Below, in pieces: positions 42,513 to 51,549 of a stretch of 59,235 nucleotides of DNA. Every line of letters begins with the position of its first letter. Within the stretch, counting starts at the first letter, position 1. Source of the DNA: Hyphomicrobium sp. (GTDB taxonomy: Bacteria > Pseudomonadota > Alphaproteobacteria > Rhizobiales > Hyphomicrobiaceae); NCBI RefSeq assembly GCF_009026145.1, contig NZ_WBUE01000027.1, positions 1-59,235 of the forward strand, read 5' to 3'. The notes beneath the pieces were generated by a model that searched no databases, was not told where the DNA came from, and saw only the letters and a list, made by a program, of their open reading frames with translations. A program made the position numbers and the translations under genes.

Positions 42513-44486
42513 ATGGGCCTCTTTTCGTCATCGCCGCCGCCGCGCAAGCGCTCGTCGTTGAAGCGCCTCGCCCTGGTCGCCCCGCTCTATGCGTTGGCCG
42601 CAAGCGTCGCCGGCATCACGGCGTTGATGGTCTACTACTCGGTGATCTATCCCGATCCGCTGACGCTGCGGCCGCGGGAAAATGCGCCATTCGTGCGCGT
42701 CCTGGCGCGCGACGGCTCGGTCATCAGCGAGCGCGGCGGTGGCGACGATTACGTGCCGCTCGACCTCCTGCCGCGCTACGTTTCCGACGCCGTGATCGCC
42801 ACCGAGGATCAGCGCTTTTACGATCACCACGGCGTCGACCCGTTGGGCATGGTGCGCGCGGCGATCACCAATCTGCGGGAGGGGCGGACGGTGCAGGGCG
42901 GCTCGACGCTCACCCAGCAGCTCGCCAAGAACCTCTACCTCAGTCATGACCGCACGTTCGCGCGCAAGCTCGAGGAGTTCACGCTGGCGCTGTGGCTGGA
43001 GTCGCGGCTCTCCAAGTCCGACATCCTCGAGCTGTATTTGAACCGCGTCTATCTCGGCGCCGGCGCCTATGGCATCGACGCGGCGGCGCGGCGCTATTTC
43101 GGCAAGCCGGCACGCAACCTGTCGCTCAGCGAGGCGGCCATGATAGCGGGCCTGCTCAAGGCGCCATCGAAGTACTCGCCGCTGTCCAACCCTTCCATCG
43201 CGCGCTCGCGCGCGCGCCTCGTGCTATCGCAGATGCAGGAAGCTGGCTTCATCACCGAGGACGAGCAGCGCAAGGCGGCGGAGGAAGTGTCCCGCTCGTT
43301 CGAGCGCTCGCAGCGCGCCGCTCCGGCCGGCGCGGACTACGCCGTCGACTACGTCATGGAGCAGCTCGCGCCCGCGTACGTAATGGGCGTGGCAGCAGGT
43401 GCCGAAGGTCTCATTGTCGAGACGACGCTCGACCGCACCCTACAAGCCAGGGCCTCGGCCGTCGTCGAAGAGTTCATTGCCTCGCGCGGGCCGCAGCTGC
43501 AGGCGAGCGAGGCGGCCGCCGTGGTGCTCGACCGCGACGGCGCGTTGCTGGCCCTGGTCGGCGGGCGCTCATACGCCGAGACGCAATTCAACCGCGCCGC
43601 CAAGGCGATGCGGCAGCCCGGCTCCGCCTTCAAGCCGTTCGTCTACCTCGCCGCGCTGGAGGCCGGCTATAGGCCCGACAGCATCGTGCAGGATCTGCCG
43701 CTTAGCGTTGGCGGCTGGGCGCCGCGCAACGACAACGGCGAGTACCTGGGGCCAATGCCGCTGCGCACGGCGCTGGCGAAGTCGGTGAACTCGGTGGCTG
43801 CGCGGCTCGCGCTCGATGTAGGGGCGGCGCGCGTTGCCCAGGTCGCGAGACGCGTCGGCATCCGCGCACCTCTCGCCAAGGACGCGACCCTGGCGCTCGG
43901 CACCTCCGAGGTGTCGCTGCTCGAGTTGACCGGTGCCTACAATGTGATCGCCAACGGCGGTCGCGCCGCCGAGACGTACGTGGTGCGGCAGGTGCGCACC
44001 CTCGCCGGCGAGGTGCTGTTCGCACGCGCGGCCCCGGCCCCCGTGCAAGTCGTCACCCCGGCGCACGTCGTCGCCATGAACGACATGTTGGGTGCGGCCC
44101 TCAACGACGGCACCGGCAAGCGCGCCGCCATCCCGCTGCACGCGGCTGCCGGGAAGACGGGTACCTCGCAGGGATTTCGCGACGCCTGGTTCATCGGCTA
44201 CAGCACCTACCTGACGGCCGGCGTGTGGGCTGGCAACGACGACGGCAGCGCCATGAACCGCGTGGTCGGCGGCAGCCTGCCGGCGGAAATCTGGCGCGAG
44301 ATCATGATCGGGGCGCACGCCGGCAAGCCGCCGCTGCCGCTGGCCGGTGCCGCGCCCGTCACAGCCAATGCAGACGCAGGGCCCGGCCATCCGCAGGAGC
44401 GGATCGCCGACGACTTCATCGCCCGCGCGCTCGGCGACGCACCGGTGTCCGCCACCGGCTCCATCGAGCAGCTCATATCGCGCTAA
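42513..44486 (+). CDS. bifunctional penicillin-binding protein, PBP1A family
   Basis: 657 residues, second class A PBP of the window, distinct from pbpC. One N-terminal helix (ALVAPLYALAASVAGITALMV), then GT51 with ATEDQRFYDHHGVD and GGSTLTQQLAKNLYL. The transpeptidase domain has the SxxK Ser in RQPGSAFKPFVY, SVN in LAKSVNSVAA and KTGTSQGF. The start at 42513 has GGAG about ten bases ahead; an upstream in-frame ATG at 42459 is less likely. It ends without the outer extra domains of the largest PBP1A proteins. Confidence 0.93.
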   Translation: MGLFSSSPPPRKRSSLKRLALVAPLYALAASVAGITALMVYYSVIYPDPLTLRPRENAPFVRVLARDGSVISERGGGDDYVPLDLLPRYVSDAVIATEDQRFYDHHGVDPLGMVRAAITNLREGRTVQGGSTLTQQLAKNLYLSHDRTFARKLEEFTLALWLESRLSKSDILELYLNRVYLGAGAYGIDAAARRYFGKPARNLSLSEAAMIAGLLKAPSKYSPLSNPSIARSRARLVLSQMQEAGFITEDEQRKAAEEVSRSFERSQRAAPAGADYAVDYVMEQLAPAYVMGVAAGAEGLIVETTLDRTLQARASAVVEEFIASRGPQLQASEAAAVVLDRDGALLALVGGRSYAETQFNRAAKAMRQPGSAFKPFVYLAALEAGYRPDSIVQDLPLSVGGWAPRNDNGEYLGPMPLRTALAKSVNSVAARLALDVGAARVAQVARRVGIRAPLAKDATLALGTSEVSLLELTGAYNVIANGGRAAETYVVRQVRTLAGEVLFARAAPAPVQVVTPAHVVAMNDMLGAALNDGTGKRAAIPLHAAAGKTGTSQGFRDAWFIGYSTYLTAGVWAGNDDGSAMNRVVGGSLPAEIWREIMIGAHAGKPPLPLAGAAPVTANADAGPGHPQERIADDFIARALGDAPVSATGSIEQLISR

Positions 44487-44544
44487 TCCCGCACTGCGGA
44501 CCTTAGAAGGCCGTAATTCGCTGAGGCCTCCCCTAGGTGTAGGT

Positions 44545-44748
44545 GTCATCCTCGGGCTTGTCCCGAGGAGCCAACTCCCCGCTCGCTCCGGCGCCAAAGT
44601 CATTGCGCGCCGCTAGACCGAGTTACAGGTCGACCCGCCGGGGTCGCTGCTTTGCTGGCACGGACGTCGACCCAGTAGCGACGTAGCACGCTCACCATGC
44701 GTCGGAGCGGACTGCACCGTGGGTCCTCGGGACAAGCCCGAGGATGAC
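44545..44748. repeat. 25-bp perfect inverted repeat flanking a 154-bp spacer
   Basis: Left arm 44545-44569 (GTCATCCTCGGGCTTG...) and right arm 44724-44748 (...CAAGCCCGAGGATGAC) are exact reverse complements. Each arm is itself partly palindromic (CCTCGGG/CCCGAGG). The unit lies between the PBP gene and the YgjP-like gene, whose 3' ends face each other. It looks like a dispersed intergenic repeat or MITE. Confidence 0.85.
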
Positions 44749-44756
44749 AGTAGGAC

Positions 44757-45512
44757 TTAGTCGGCGTGCTCGGACGGTCCGTAGCGGTGCAAATCCAGGC
44801 CGTAGTGCTGCAGCCAGCGCTTGTCGTCTTTCATCGACGGCAGCAGCTGTTCGACGTGCGCCCAGAAGCGCGGGCCGTGATTCATCTCGGCGAGGTGCGC
44901 CACCTCGTGCGCGGCGACGTAGTCGAGGATGCGCGCCGGGGCGAGGATGAGACGCCAGGAGAACGAAAGCACTCCCGTCGTCGAGCACGAGCCCCAGCGG
45001 GTCGCCTGATCGCGGATGGCGATGCGCTTGGCTTTGACGCCGAGAGCACGCGTGTGCACGAGCACGCGCGCGTCGAGGTCGCGGCGCGCCTCCTCGGCGA
45101 GCCAGTCGCGCAGGCGCCGCGGTGCATGCTCGAGGCGCCCCGACACGCGTAGCTCCGGCAGGCTCGCCGTAGCGTGTGCGCGCACGACGCCGCCAGTGGC
45201 GCGCTTGCCGGTGAACACCAGGGTATGGAACTCGCCGCGCAGCGGCATCAGTGCGCCGTCGGTGAACGGCACCGGCGTGGGCAAGCTGTTCAGTCGCTCG
45301 CGCACCCATTCGATATTGCGGTTGAGAAAGGAGCCGGCCTCGCCGAGGTCGCACTGCACAGGAAGCGTGACGATGACCGCGCGCCGGGTGCGGCTGACGC
45401 GCAGCGTCAAACGGCGCGCGCCAGGGTGTCGTCTCACTTCAACCGGGCAATCGAGCTCTTCGATGCGCGGACGCTTCAATGCTTGCCCTTGCCCCCGAAC
45501 AGTCTTCCGCAC
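44757..45512 (-). CDS. M48-type metal-dependent hydrolase, YgjP-like (DUF45)
   Basis: 251 residues from GTG 45512, which has GGGGGA five bases ahead. The zinc motif HEVAHLAEMNHGPRFW, the RWGSCS block upstream and the family spacing identify a SprT/WSS1-like metallopeptidase of the YgjP group. The N-terminal part (EVRRHPGARRLTLRVSRTR) is a typical beta-rich segment. Cytoplasmic; substrate unknown. A longer frame to 45578 is possible. Confidence 0.88.
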   Translation of the reverse strand: MRKTVRGQGQALKRPRIEELDCPVEVRRHPGARRLTLRVSRTRRAVIVTLPVQCDLGEAGSFLNRNIEWVRERLNSLPTPVPFTDGALMPLRGEFHTLVFTGKRATGGVVRAHATASLPELRVSGRLEHAPRRLRDWLAEEARRDLDARVLVHTRALGVKAKRIAIRDQATRWGSCSTTGVLSFSWRLILAPARILDYVAAHEVAHLAEMNHGPRFWAHVEQLLPSMKDDKRWLQHYGLDLHRYGPSEHAD

Positions 45513-45700
45513 CGACTTCCCCCTCGTGCAGTGACACGACGTTGGTCGGAACAGCCTGCTGAAGCCAATGCGCAACACCGTTGGCTCGCAGGCGTCCTCT
45601 GACCTAATCGAAATTCGAACGTCCCGCCAGTGACAAAGCTCAATTGCGTAGACGATGAGGCAACACTGTGGCCTCGACGCCGCGTGATCAGATTTCGCTG

Positions 45701-46309
45701 TTAGAGCAGCTTGCCGAGCTTCTCGGCCATGGCATCGACGCTCGTCGCCGGCGTGAAGTGCGTGACGTACTCGCCGTCGGGCCCCATCAAGTAGATGATC
45801 GACGTATGGTTCATGCCGTACTCGGCGGGCGCGCTTTCGTTGGGCGTCTTCTCGTAAAAGACCCGGTACGCCTTGGCGACTCCAGCAACCTGCTCCGGCG
45901 TACCGGTAAGCCCTACCAGGCGATCATCGAAATTCTTCACGAACGCAGCGAGCTTTTCCGGCGTATCGCGCTCGGGATCGACGCTGATGAAAATCGGCGT
46001 CACCTTGTCGGCCTTGGGCCCCACCTTGTCGAGCGCTGCCGAGATGAGCTGCAGCCCCGCCGGGCAGATGTCCGGACATCCGGTGAAGCCGAAAAAGACG
46101 AGCATATAGCGGCCGCGGTAGTCCTGGTCGGTGACCGTCTTGCCGGTAGCGTCCATGAGGGTAAATGGGCCACCGATGAGCGCCTTGCCGCTCGTCGCCG
46201 ATCCGGATTGGGGAAACAGCCTCTGCCGCGCCTCGGGAAATACGGCGATAGCGGCCACGGCGCCGAGCACGACGCCGGCAACGACACTCGCGATTAGCTT
46301 TGCACGCAT
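45701..46309 (-). CDS. senC: Sco1/SenC family copper chaperone
   Basis: 202-residue membrane-anchored thioredoxin-like protein. One N-terminal helix (LIASVVAGVVLGAVAAIAVF), then GCPDICP with Cys78 and Cys82 and the copper-binding His in GMNHTSIIYLM. Role: delivery of copper to the CuA site of cytochrome c oxidase. AGGAA lies nine bases ahead of ATG 46309; the longer frame to 46432 is not needed. In Rhodobacter the homologue (senC/prrC) lies between regB and regA; here it is next to regB but divergent, with a broken gene between. Confidence 0.93.
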   Translation of the reverse strand: MRAKLIASVVAGVVLGAVAAIAVFPEARQRLFPQSGSATSGKALIGGPFTLMDATGKTVTDQDYRGRYMLVFFGFTGCPDICPAGLQLISAALDKVGPKADKVTPIFISVDPERDTPEKLAAFVKNFDDRLVGLTGTPEQVAGVAKAYRVFYEKTPNESAPAEYGMNHTSIIYLMGPDGEYVTHFTPATSVDAMAEKLGKLL

Positions 46310-46380
46310 GCTGACGCTTTCCTGTTGTTCTGGGGCAATTAAGCCGTAAGCGGGTTTAGCGCAACTCGGCTCCCGGCGCC

Positions 46381-46817
46381 CTAACGTCGCGTTGCCTGCG
46401 CTTGGGCGCGGTGCGCCAGCCATTTCGGCCATAGCTCATCGACAGCCTTGCGCCGCGCCGCGACGTGAATTGGCAGTGCGGTGTCGCGATCGCCGGCGCT
46501 ATACCGCCGGTCGCCTGCGGGTGTAACGATGACAGGATCGGCGCCAAACTACCCAGGCATGGCTCTCCCAACGACCCGCAAAGAAGAATCCGTACGGGCT
46601 CCGGGCCCACTTCTGACAGCCGCGGGCCCCCTGAAGCCCATGCTGACGCCTTGCCCTCGCGCCGCAGCACATCAACCACGAACAGGCTCGTTGCGTCCGC
46701 AAGTGACCTCGACGCGACCGAGAGAGGATCGGGCCCCCACGCCAGCTGCCATTGGTGCCAGACCGGCTCGATGAAGCGCCGAGCGGAAACCGCAACCTCA
46801 AATAGTTGATGGATCAT
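46381..46817 (-). pseudogene. hypothetical gene broken by two frameshifts
   Basis: Coding signal moves through three frames. Frame one runs from ATG 46817 (MIHQLFEVAVSARRFIEP) to GGPRLSEVGPEP; a second frame continues with YGFFFAGRWESHAWVV; the third with GADPVIVTPAGDRRYSAGD and ends ...PKWLAHRAQAQATRR at 46381. The first shift can be explained by one extra base in GGG at 46596-46598, the second by one in AAA at 46546-46548. The repaired product would be about 143 residues, cytoplasmic, family not recognised. Residues may also be missing around the second shift. It could be genuine decay or two sequencing errors. Confidence 0.7.
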
Positions 46818-46922
46818 GTCGCCCGGTTAACATATTCGAAGCCCGCGGGCAGGCGTGGAGGCCAGAGCGTTGCACAGCATGCTAGGCTCGCCACCACCGG
46901 CCGGCCCTTGAGGACTTGCGTT

Positions 46923-48281
46923 TTGTTGAAGACGTTCACCCGCCCCAAGAAGAAGAACCAGCGCGTGCTCGCCGACCCGGTCAACAGCCGGCTGCGCCTG
47001 CACACGATCGTGCGCTTGCGCTGGATCGCCGTGCTCGGGCAGCTCGCCGCCATTTCGTTCGTCTCATTCGGACTAGGCTTTTACGTGCCTATCGGCGCCG
47101 CTCTCACCGTGATCGCATTGTCGGCGTGGCTCAACGTGTTCCTCGCCGTGTGGTATCCCTCGCGCCACCGCCTCAGCATTCCTTATGCGACCGGGCTGCT
47201 CGTCTACGACATCCTGCAGCTTGCCGCGCTGCTGTTCCTCACTGGCGGCATGGACAACCCGTTCACCATGCTGATGGTGGCACCGGTGACGGTTTCGGCG
47301 GCGACGCTACCGTTGCGCAATACAGTTGCGCTCGGGTTGCTGGCACTCGGTGCTGCTGCCTTTCTCGTCCGCTTCCATGAGCCTCTGCCCTGGTATCCCG
47401 GGGTCGAGCTGGAGTTGCCTATCATCTACAAGCTCGGCGCGTTTGCGGCGCTGTGCGTGTCGACCACATTCATCGGCCTTTACGCGTGGCGGCTCACGAA
47501 AGAGTCGCGGCAGATGTCGGCAGCGCTCGCGGCCACCGACATCGTCCTGGCGCGCGAGCAGAAGCTGCATGCGCTCGACGGTCTCGCCGCCGCCGCCGCG
47601 CACGAGCTCGGCACTCCACTGTCCACTATCGTGCTGGTGACCAAAGAGCTGGAGCACACCGTCAAGTCCGGGAGCCCAATGGCAGAGGACCTCGCGCTCC
47701 TGAAACAGCAGGCGCTTCGCTGTCGCGAAATCCTGCAAAAGCTGACGCGCCATCCGGGCGAGGAAGATCCCATGCATGCGCGCGTCAGCGTGCGTGCGAT
47801 GCTCGAAGAGGCGGCGGAACCATATTATTCCGAGAAGATCACCATCAACATCGTCGCTGCGCCGGCTGCCGACACAGCGGCGCCAGGCCACCGTCAGGCC
47901 GAGGTCGAGCGACGTCCGGGCGTCATCTACGGGCTCGGCAACATCATCGAAAACGCCAGTGAATTCGCGACCTCGCGCGTGGATGTGAGGGCCGAATGGA
48001 GCGCCAGTGGCCTCGTCGTGACGATTGCCGACGACGGCCCGGGATTTCGCGCCGAAGTCATGGACAACATCGGGGAGCCGTACGTGACGACACGGCCGAC
48101 GACGGAGACCGCGGATGGCATGCTGGACGAGGATTCGACCGGCCTGGGGCTTGGATTCTTCATAGCCAAGACGCTGCTGGAGCGCTCCGGCGCCACTGTC
48201 AGCCTCGCCAACCGCAGCGGCGCCCAGACGGGGGCCATCGTCACCGTGAGCTGGCCGCGCGCCTTTATTCTCACCCAGTAA
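46923..48281 (+). CDS. regB: redox-sensing histidine kinase RegB/PrrB/ActS
   Basis: About 452 residues. Six membrane helices (residues about 25-185) include the quinone-binding heptad GGMDNPF (108-114). The kinase core has His227 in AAAAHELGTPLSTI, a conserved redox Cys at about 267 in RCREIL, N-box GLGNIIENASEF and G-box STGLGLGFFIA. The start is unclear: TTG 46923 or 46926 with GAGGA upstream fits best; ATG 46806 would add a 39-residue tail overlapping the broken gene. Phosphorylates RegA, which is 200 bases downstream. Confidence 0.93.
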   Translation: MLKTFTRPKKKNQRVLADPVNSRLRLHTIVRLRWIAVLGQLAAISFVSFGLGFYVPIGAALTVIALSAWLNVFLAVWYPSRHRLSIPYATGLLVYDILQLAALLFLTGGMDNPFTMLMVAPVTVSAATLPLRNTVALGLLALGAAAFLVRFHEPLPWYPGVELELPIIYKLGAFAALCVSTTFIGLYAWRLTKESRQMSAALAATDIVLAREQKLHALDGLAAAAAHELGTPLSTIVLVTKELEHTVKSGSPMAEDLALLKQQALRCREILQKLTRHPGEEDPMHARVSVRAMLEEAAEPYYSEKITINIVAAPAADTAAPGHRQAEVERRPGVIYGLGNIIENASEFATSRVDVRAEWSASGLVVTIADDGPGFRAEVMDNIGEPYVTTRPTTETADGMLDEDSTGLGLGFFIAKTLLERSGATVSLANRSGAQTGAIVTVSWPRAFILTQ

Positions 48282-48530
48282 CCAAGCCTTCCCGCGCTTC
48301 GTGATGCGAAAAACGGCCCTCAAACTAATTCCGCATTGACAAAAAGGCTATCTTGAGGCTGACAGACCTGCGACAAGGTGCGACTTTACCGGGCAGGGCC
48401 CGGTTAAGGCTCGCCACGGGTCGGCTGCCATTCGCCAAGACGGCCCTCAGAAAGCAACTCTTGTTTTGAGTAGGAGGCGTTCGTGGAGGCGAAAGACGCT
48501 GCTGCCGATTCCGGATTGGCCGGAGGAACA

Positions 48531-49100
48531 ATGAACCAACCAGAAGATCTTTCCTTCCGACAGGACGAACTGCCCGAGGATCGATCGCTCATCATCGTCG
48601 ATGACGACCGCGCGTTCGCACAGCGACTCGTGCGCGCCATGGAGCTTCGCGGTTTCGAGGTGCGCGGCGCGCACTCGGTCGCCGAGGGCATTGAGCTCAT
48701 TCGCGAGCGCGCGCCTGCATTCGCCGTGGTCGACATGCGCCTCGAGGATGGCAACGGACTAGACGTCATCGCCGAGCTCGCCCGTGTGCGTCCCGACGCG
48801 CGCGCCATTGTGCTGACGGGCTACGGCAACATCGCGACGGCGGTGACGGCCGTGAAGCTCGGCGCGGTCGACTACCTCGCCAAGCCCGCCGACGCCGACG
48901 ACGTGACCGACGCGCTGCTCGCTCCTTCCGATGACAAGGCGCCGCCGCCGGAGAACCCGATGTCGGCCGACCGCGTCCGCTGGGAGCACATTCAACGCGT
49001 CTATGAATTGTGCAACCGCAACGTGTCGGAGACGGCTCGCCGCCTCAACATGCACCGTCGCACGCTGCAGCGCATTCTCGCCAAGCGGGCGCCGAAGTAG
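48531..49100 (+). CDS. regA: response regulator RegA/PrrA/ActR
   Basis: 189 residues from ATG 48531. Receiver with SLIIVDDDRAF, phospho-Asp in VVDMRLEDGNGLD and Lys in DYLAKPADAD; a proline-rich linker (APPPENPM); then the Fis-type DNA-binding domain RNVSETARRLNMHRRTLQRI, nearly invariant in the family. Two start codons have good sites: GTG 48483 (AGGAGG) would give 205 residues, ATG 48531 (GGAGGA) gives the usual length. Controls respiration and carbon/nitrogen fixation genes in relatives. Confidence 0.95.
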   Translation: MNQPEDLSFRQDELPEDRSLIIVDDDRAFAQRLVRAMELRGFEVRGAHSVAEGIELIRERAPAFAVVDMRLEDGNGLDVIAELARVRPDARAIVLTGYGNIATAVTAVKLGAVDYLAKPADADDVTDALLAPSDDKAPPPENPMSADRVRWEHIQRVYELCNRNVSETARRLNMHRRTLQRILAKRAPK

Positions 49101-49101
49101 C

Positions 49102-49614
49102 TCACGAATTCTCCACGCCCGGATCGGACAGCATCTGCAGGCTGAAGGCGGCCGCGCGCGCAAAGCGTAACGTCATCGCCTTGCGGCGGCTGGCGGCAAG
49201 GCGCGCCTCCGGCGCCTGTCGCACAATCTCCCCGCCATAGCGGTCGGCGAAGATGAGGCCGGTGTCCGCCGGCAGCATCGCGGGCGGAAAATCGGGCGCT
49301 ACTGCGAAGAACAGGGCATCGGAAAAATCCCGATAGTCCGGCCACTTGGCATCGACGCGCAAATCCTCGAGGCACGACTTCACCTCGATGATCCAGATGT
49401 CGCCCGAAGGCGACAGGCCGACGACGTCGGCGCGCCGTCCGTTGGGTAGCGGCAGCTCATTGACGACGGCAAAGGAAAGCGCCCGCAACAGACGCCCGAC
49501 GCCGCGGCAAACCTCGCGCGTAACCGCGTCGCGGCCGGTGCCGATTGCCGCTTCGCGACAGGGCGCCGCCACATCGATGCCAGTTTCCCCGGCTTTATCC
49601 TCTATTGCCGTCAT
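49102..49614 (-). CDS. mmcB: MmcB family DNA repair protein
   Basis: 170 residues. MmcB of Caulobacter is SOS-linked and protects against mitomycin C. It has a PD-(D/E)xK nuclease-like core: RRADVVGLSPSGD with the Asp and WIIEVKSCLEDL with E-x-K. Other blocks: WPDYRDFSDALFFAV and GLIFADRYGGEIVR. Start ATG 49614. It ends one base from the stop of the convergent regA. I saw no LexA box, but did not test for it systematically. Confidence 0.9.
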   Translation of the reverse strand: MTAIEDKAGETGIDVAAPCREAAIGTGRDAVTREVCRGVGRLLRALSFAVVNELPLPNGRRADVVGLSPSGDIWIIEVKSCLEDLRVDAKWPDYRDFSDALFFAVAPDFPPAMLPADTGLIFADRYGGEIVRQAPEARLAASRRKAMTLRFARAAAFSLQMLSDPGVENS

Positions 49615-49776
49615 TTGACCACCATACGCCGGTGACATCCGCCGGCGAAGGATCGAGGGGGTGGGTCGCTCGGCGTGCACGCGCTCGACCCGACCGTCAA
49701 TCGAGCTGGCCGGGGCGGGCTCGAATCTGATTTTAGGTGTCGCGGGCAACTCATCGAGGGACGAGCGCCTGACCCC

Positions 49777-51549
49777 ATGTTCTTCAAACGCTCCAAGGTA
49801 GACAAGAGCAAGGCCGCCGGCAGCGCCGCAGACGCTGCGCCGGAGACGGCCGCCGCCATGCCCGCAGAAGCGTCTAGCAACGGCGCGGCTCCCGAGCCGG
49901 TCGAGCCGGCATTGCCGCTCGGCGCTCACATGGATCCTTCGGGACTGACCGATGCGGCGAGCCTCGGCTTCAAGACCACCGCCGACCTCTCTCCCACGCA
50001 TGGTCCCATCGGCCAGGAGAAAGCGATGGAAGCCATCGCATTCGCCGCCGGCATCAAGGGCTCGGGCTACCACATGCTTGTCGTCGGGCCGACGGGCTCG
50101 GGCAGGCGCACGGCTACGCGCACCAGGCTGCAAGAGGCCGCGGCCAAGGCCGAGCGGCCGGCCGATTGGGTCTACGTCAGCTCGTTCGATCCAACGGGCG
50201 GGTTTCGCGCGCTGAAGCTGCCGCCCGGCACCGCGAAGCCATTTGCCGAGAAGATGGCACTCGCCGTCGATCAGCTAGCCGACGCGCTCCCCGCCGCCTT
50301 TGCCGCCGATGACTACGACCTGAAACGCCGCACCATCGAGGAGGAGTTCCGCTTCAGCCGCGAGGACGCGCTGGAAGCGCTGCGCCGCGAGGCCGAGGCG
50401 CAGAACATCGCACTGCTGCGTACCCCCGCCGGCATTGCCGTCGCGCCTGTCCTCGAAGGCAAGGTCGTCAAGACCGACGTGTTCAACTCCGTTCCCGAGG
50501 CGCTGCGCCGCGAGGTGGAAACCAAGATCGCGGCGCTCGAAGCGGAGATCGAGGCGATCCTCGCCGAGCGGCCCGAAGCCGAGAAGGAGCGGCGCGCACG
50601 CCTCGTCGCGCTCAACGAGCAGATCGCCGGGCGGCACGTGCGCGCGGCACTCGACGATATCAGGGCCGAGTTCGCCGAGGTGGCAGGGGTCGAAAGCTTT
50701 CTCAAGGCGGCGGCGCGCGACCTCGTGCGCAACGCCGGCCTGTTCGTCACCGCGCATGGCACGCAGGCGAGCAAGCTGACGCGCGCCACGGCGACACACC
50801 AGCGCTTTGCCCGCTACGCCGTGCACGTGATGGCAACGACTTCCGCCGCGTCCGGCGCACCCATCGTGCAGGAGGCTAACCCGACCTACGCCAATCTGTT
50901 CGGGCGCGTGGAGCTGGCGCCGGGCGATGGCCAGAGCCAGGTGGTGCGCATCAAGCCTGGTGCGCTACATCGCGCCAACGGCGGCTACCTGCTGCTCGAT
51001 ATCGACGCGCTGCTCGACAGCGCGGCGACGACGGAAGCGCTGCGCCGGGCATTGGAAGCCGAGGAGATCCGCTTCGATCCGCCGGCCAGCCCCGTTGGGG
51101 CGGTAGGCGACGAGGTTCCCGACCTCGAGCCGATCCCGCTCAATGTGCGATTGGTCGTTTTCGCCAACGCCGAGGCGCAGCGCCGTCTCGCCGGCAACTC
51201 GCAGCTGCGCCGCATGTTCAAGGTCGAAGCGGTGTTCCAGCACGCGGTGGAGCGTACGAAGGAGACGGTCGAGACGTTGGCACGTATCGTCGCCGGCGTC
51301 ATCGACAAGCAGGGCCTGCGGCCGGTAGATGCTGCGGGCGTTGCGCTCCTGATCGACGAGGCTGCGCACCGTGCCGGTGGCAAAGGCAAGCTGTCGCTGC
51401 TCATCGGCGATCTCATCGATGTCTGCCGCGAGGCAGACCATTGGGCGGGGAACGAGAGCCGGGACGTTATTTCCGCCGTCGACGTCGAGCGCGCGCTGCG
51501 ACAGCGGCGCTCGTCGGGGCCCAGCGGTGCGTTGGTGGAGGCGTCATGA
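49777..51549 (+). CDS. Lon-like AAA protein lacking the protease domain
   Basis: 590 residues matching the ATPase part of LonB-like (COG1067) proteases. The first 45 residues are Ala/Pro-rich. Walker A is GPTGSGRRT (104-112) with Arg for Lys, as I recall from family members; the insertion of about 200 residues is coiled-coil; EANPTYANLFGRVEL and ANGGYLLLDIDALL (Walker B-like) follow, then the lid QLRRMFKVEAVFQ and READHWAG. It stops at QRRSSGPSGALVEAS, just where Lon_C with its Ser-Lys dyad would start. Start ATG 49777 is supported by length only. The next gene overlaps by four bases. Confidence 0.8.
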   Translation: MFFKRSKVDKSKAAGSAADAAPETAAAMPAEASSNGAAPEPVEPALPLGAHMDPSGLTDAASLGFKTTADLSPTHGPIGQEKAMEAIAFAAGIKGSGYHMLVVGPTGSGRRTATRTRLQEAAAKAERPADWVYVSSFDPTGGFRALKLPPGTAKPFAEKMALAVDQLADALPAAFAADDYDLKRRTIEEEFRFSREDALEALRREAEAQNIALLRTPAGIAVAPVLEGKVVKTDVFNSVPEALRREVETKIAALEAEIEAILAERPEAEKERRARLVALNEQIAGRHVRAALDDIRAEFAEVAGVESFLKAAARDLVRNAGLFVTAHGTQASKLTRATATHQRFARYAVHVMATTSAASGAPIVQEANPTYANLFGRVELAPGDGQSQVVRIKPGALHRANGGYLLLDIDALLDSAATTEALRRALEAEEIRFDPPASPVGAVGDEVPDLEPIPLNVRLVVFANAEAQRRLAGNSQLRRMFKVEAVFQHAVERTKETVETLARIVAGVIDKQGLRPVDAAGVALLIDEAAHRAGGKGKLSLLIGDLIDVCREADHWAGNESRDVISAVDVERALRQRRSSGPSGALVEAS

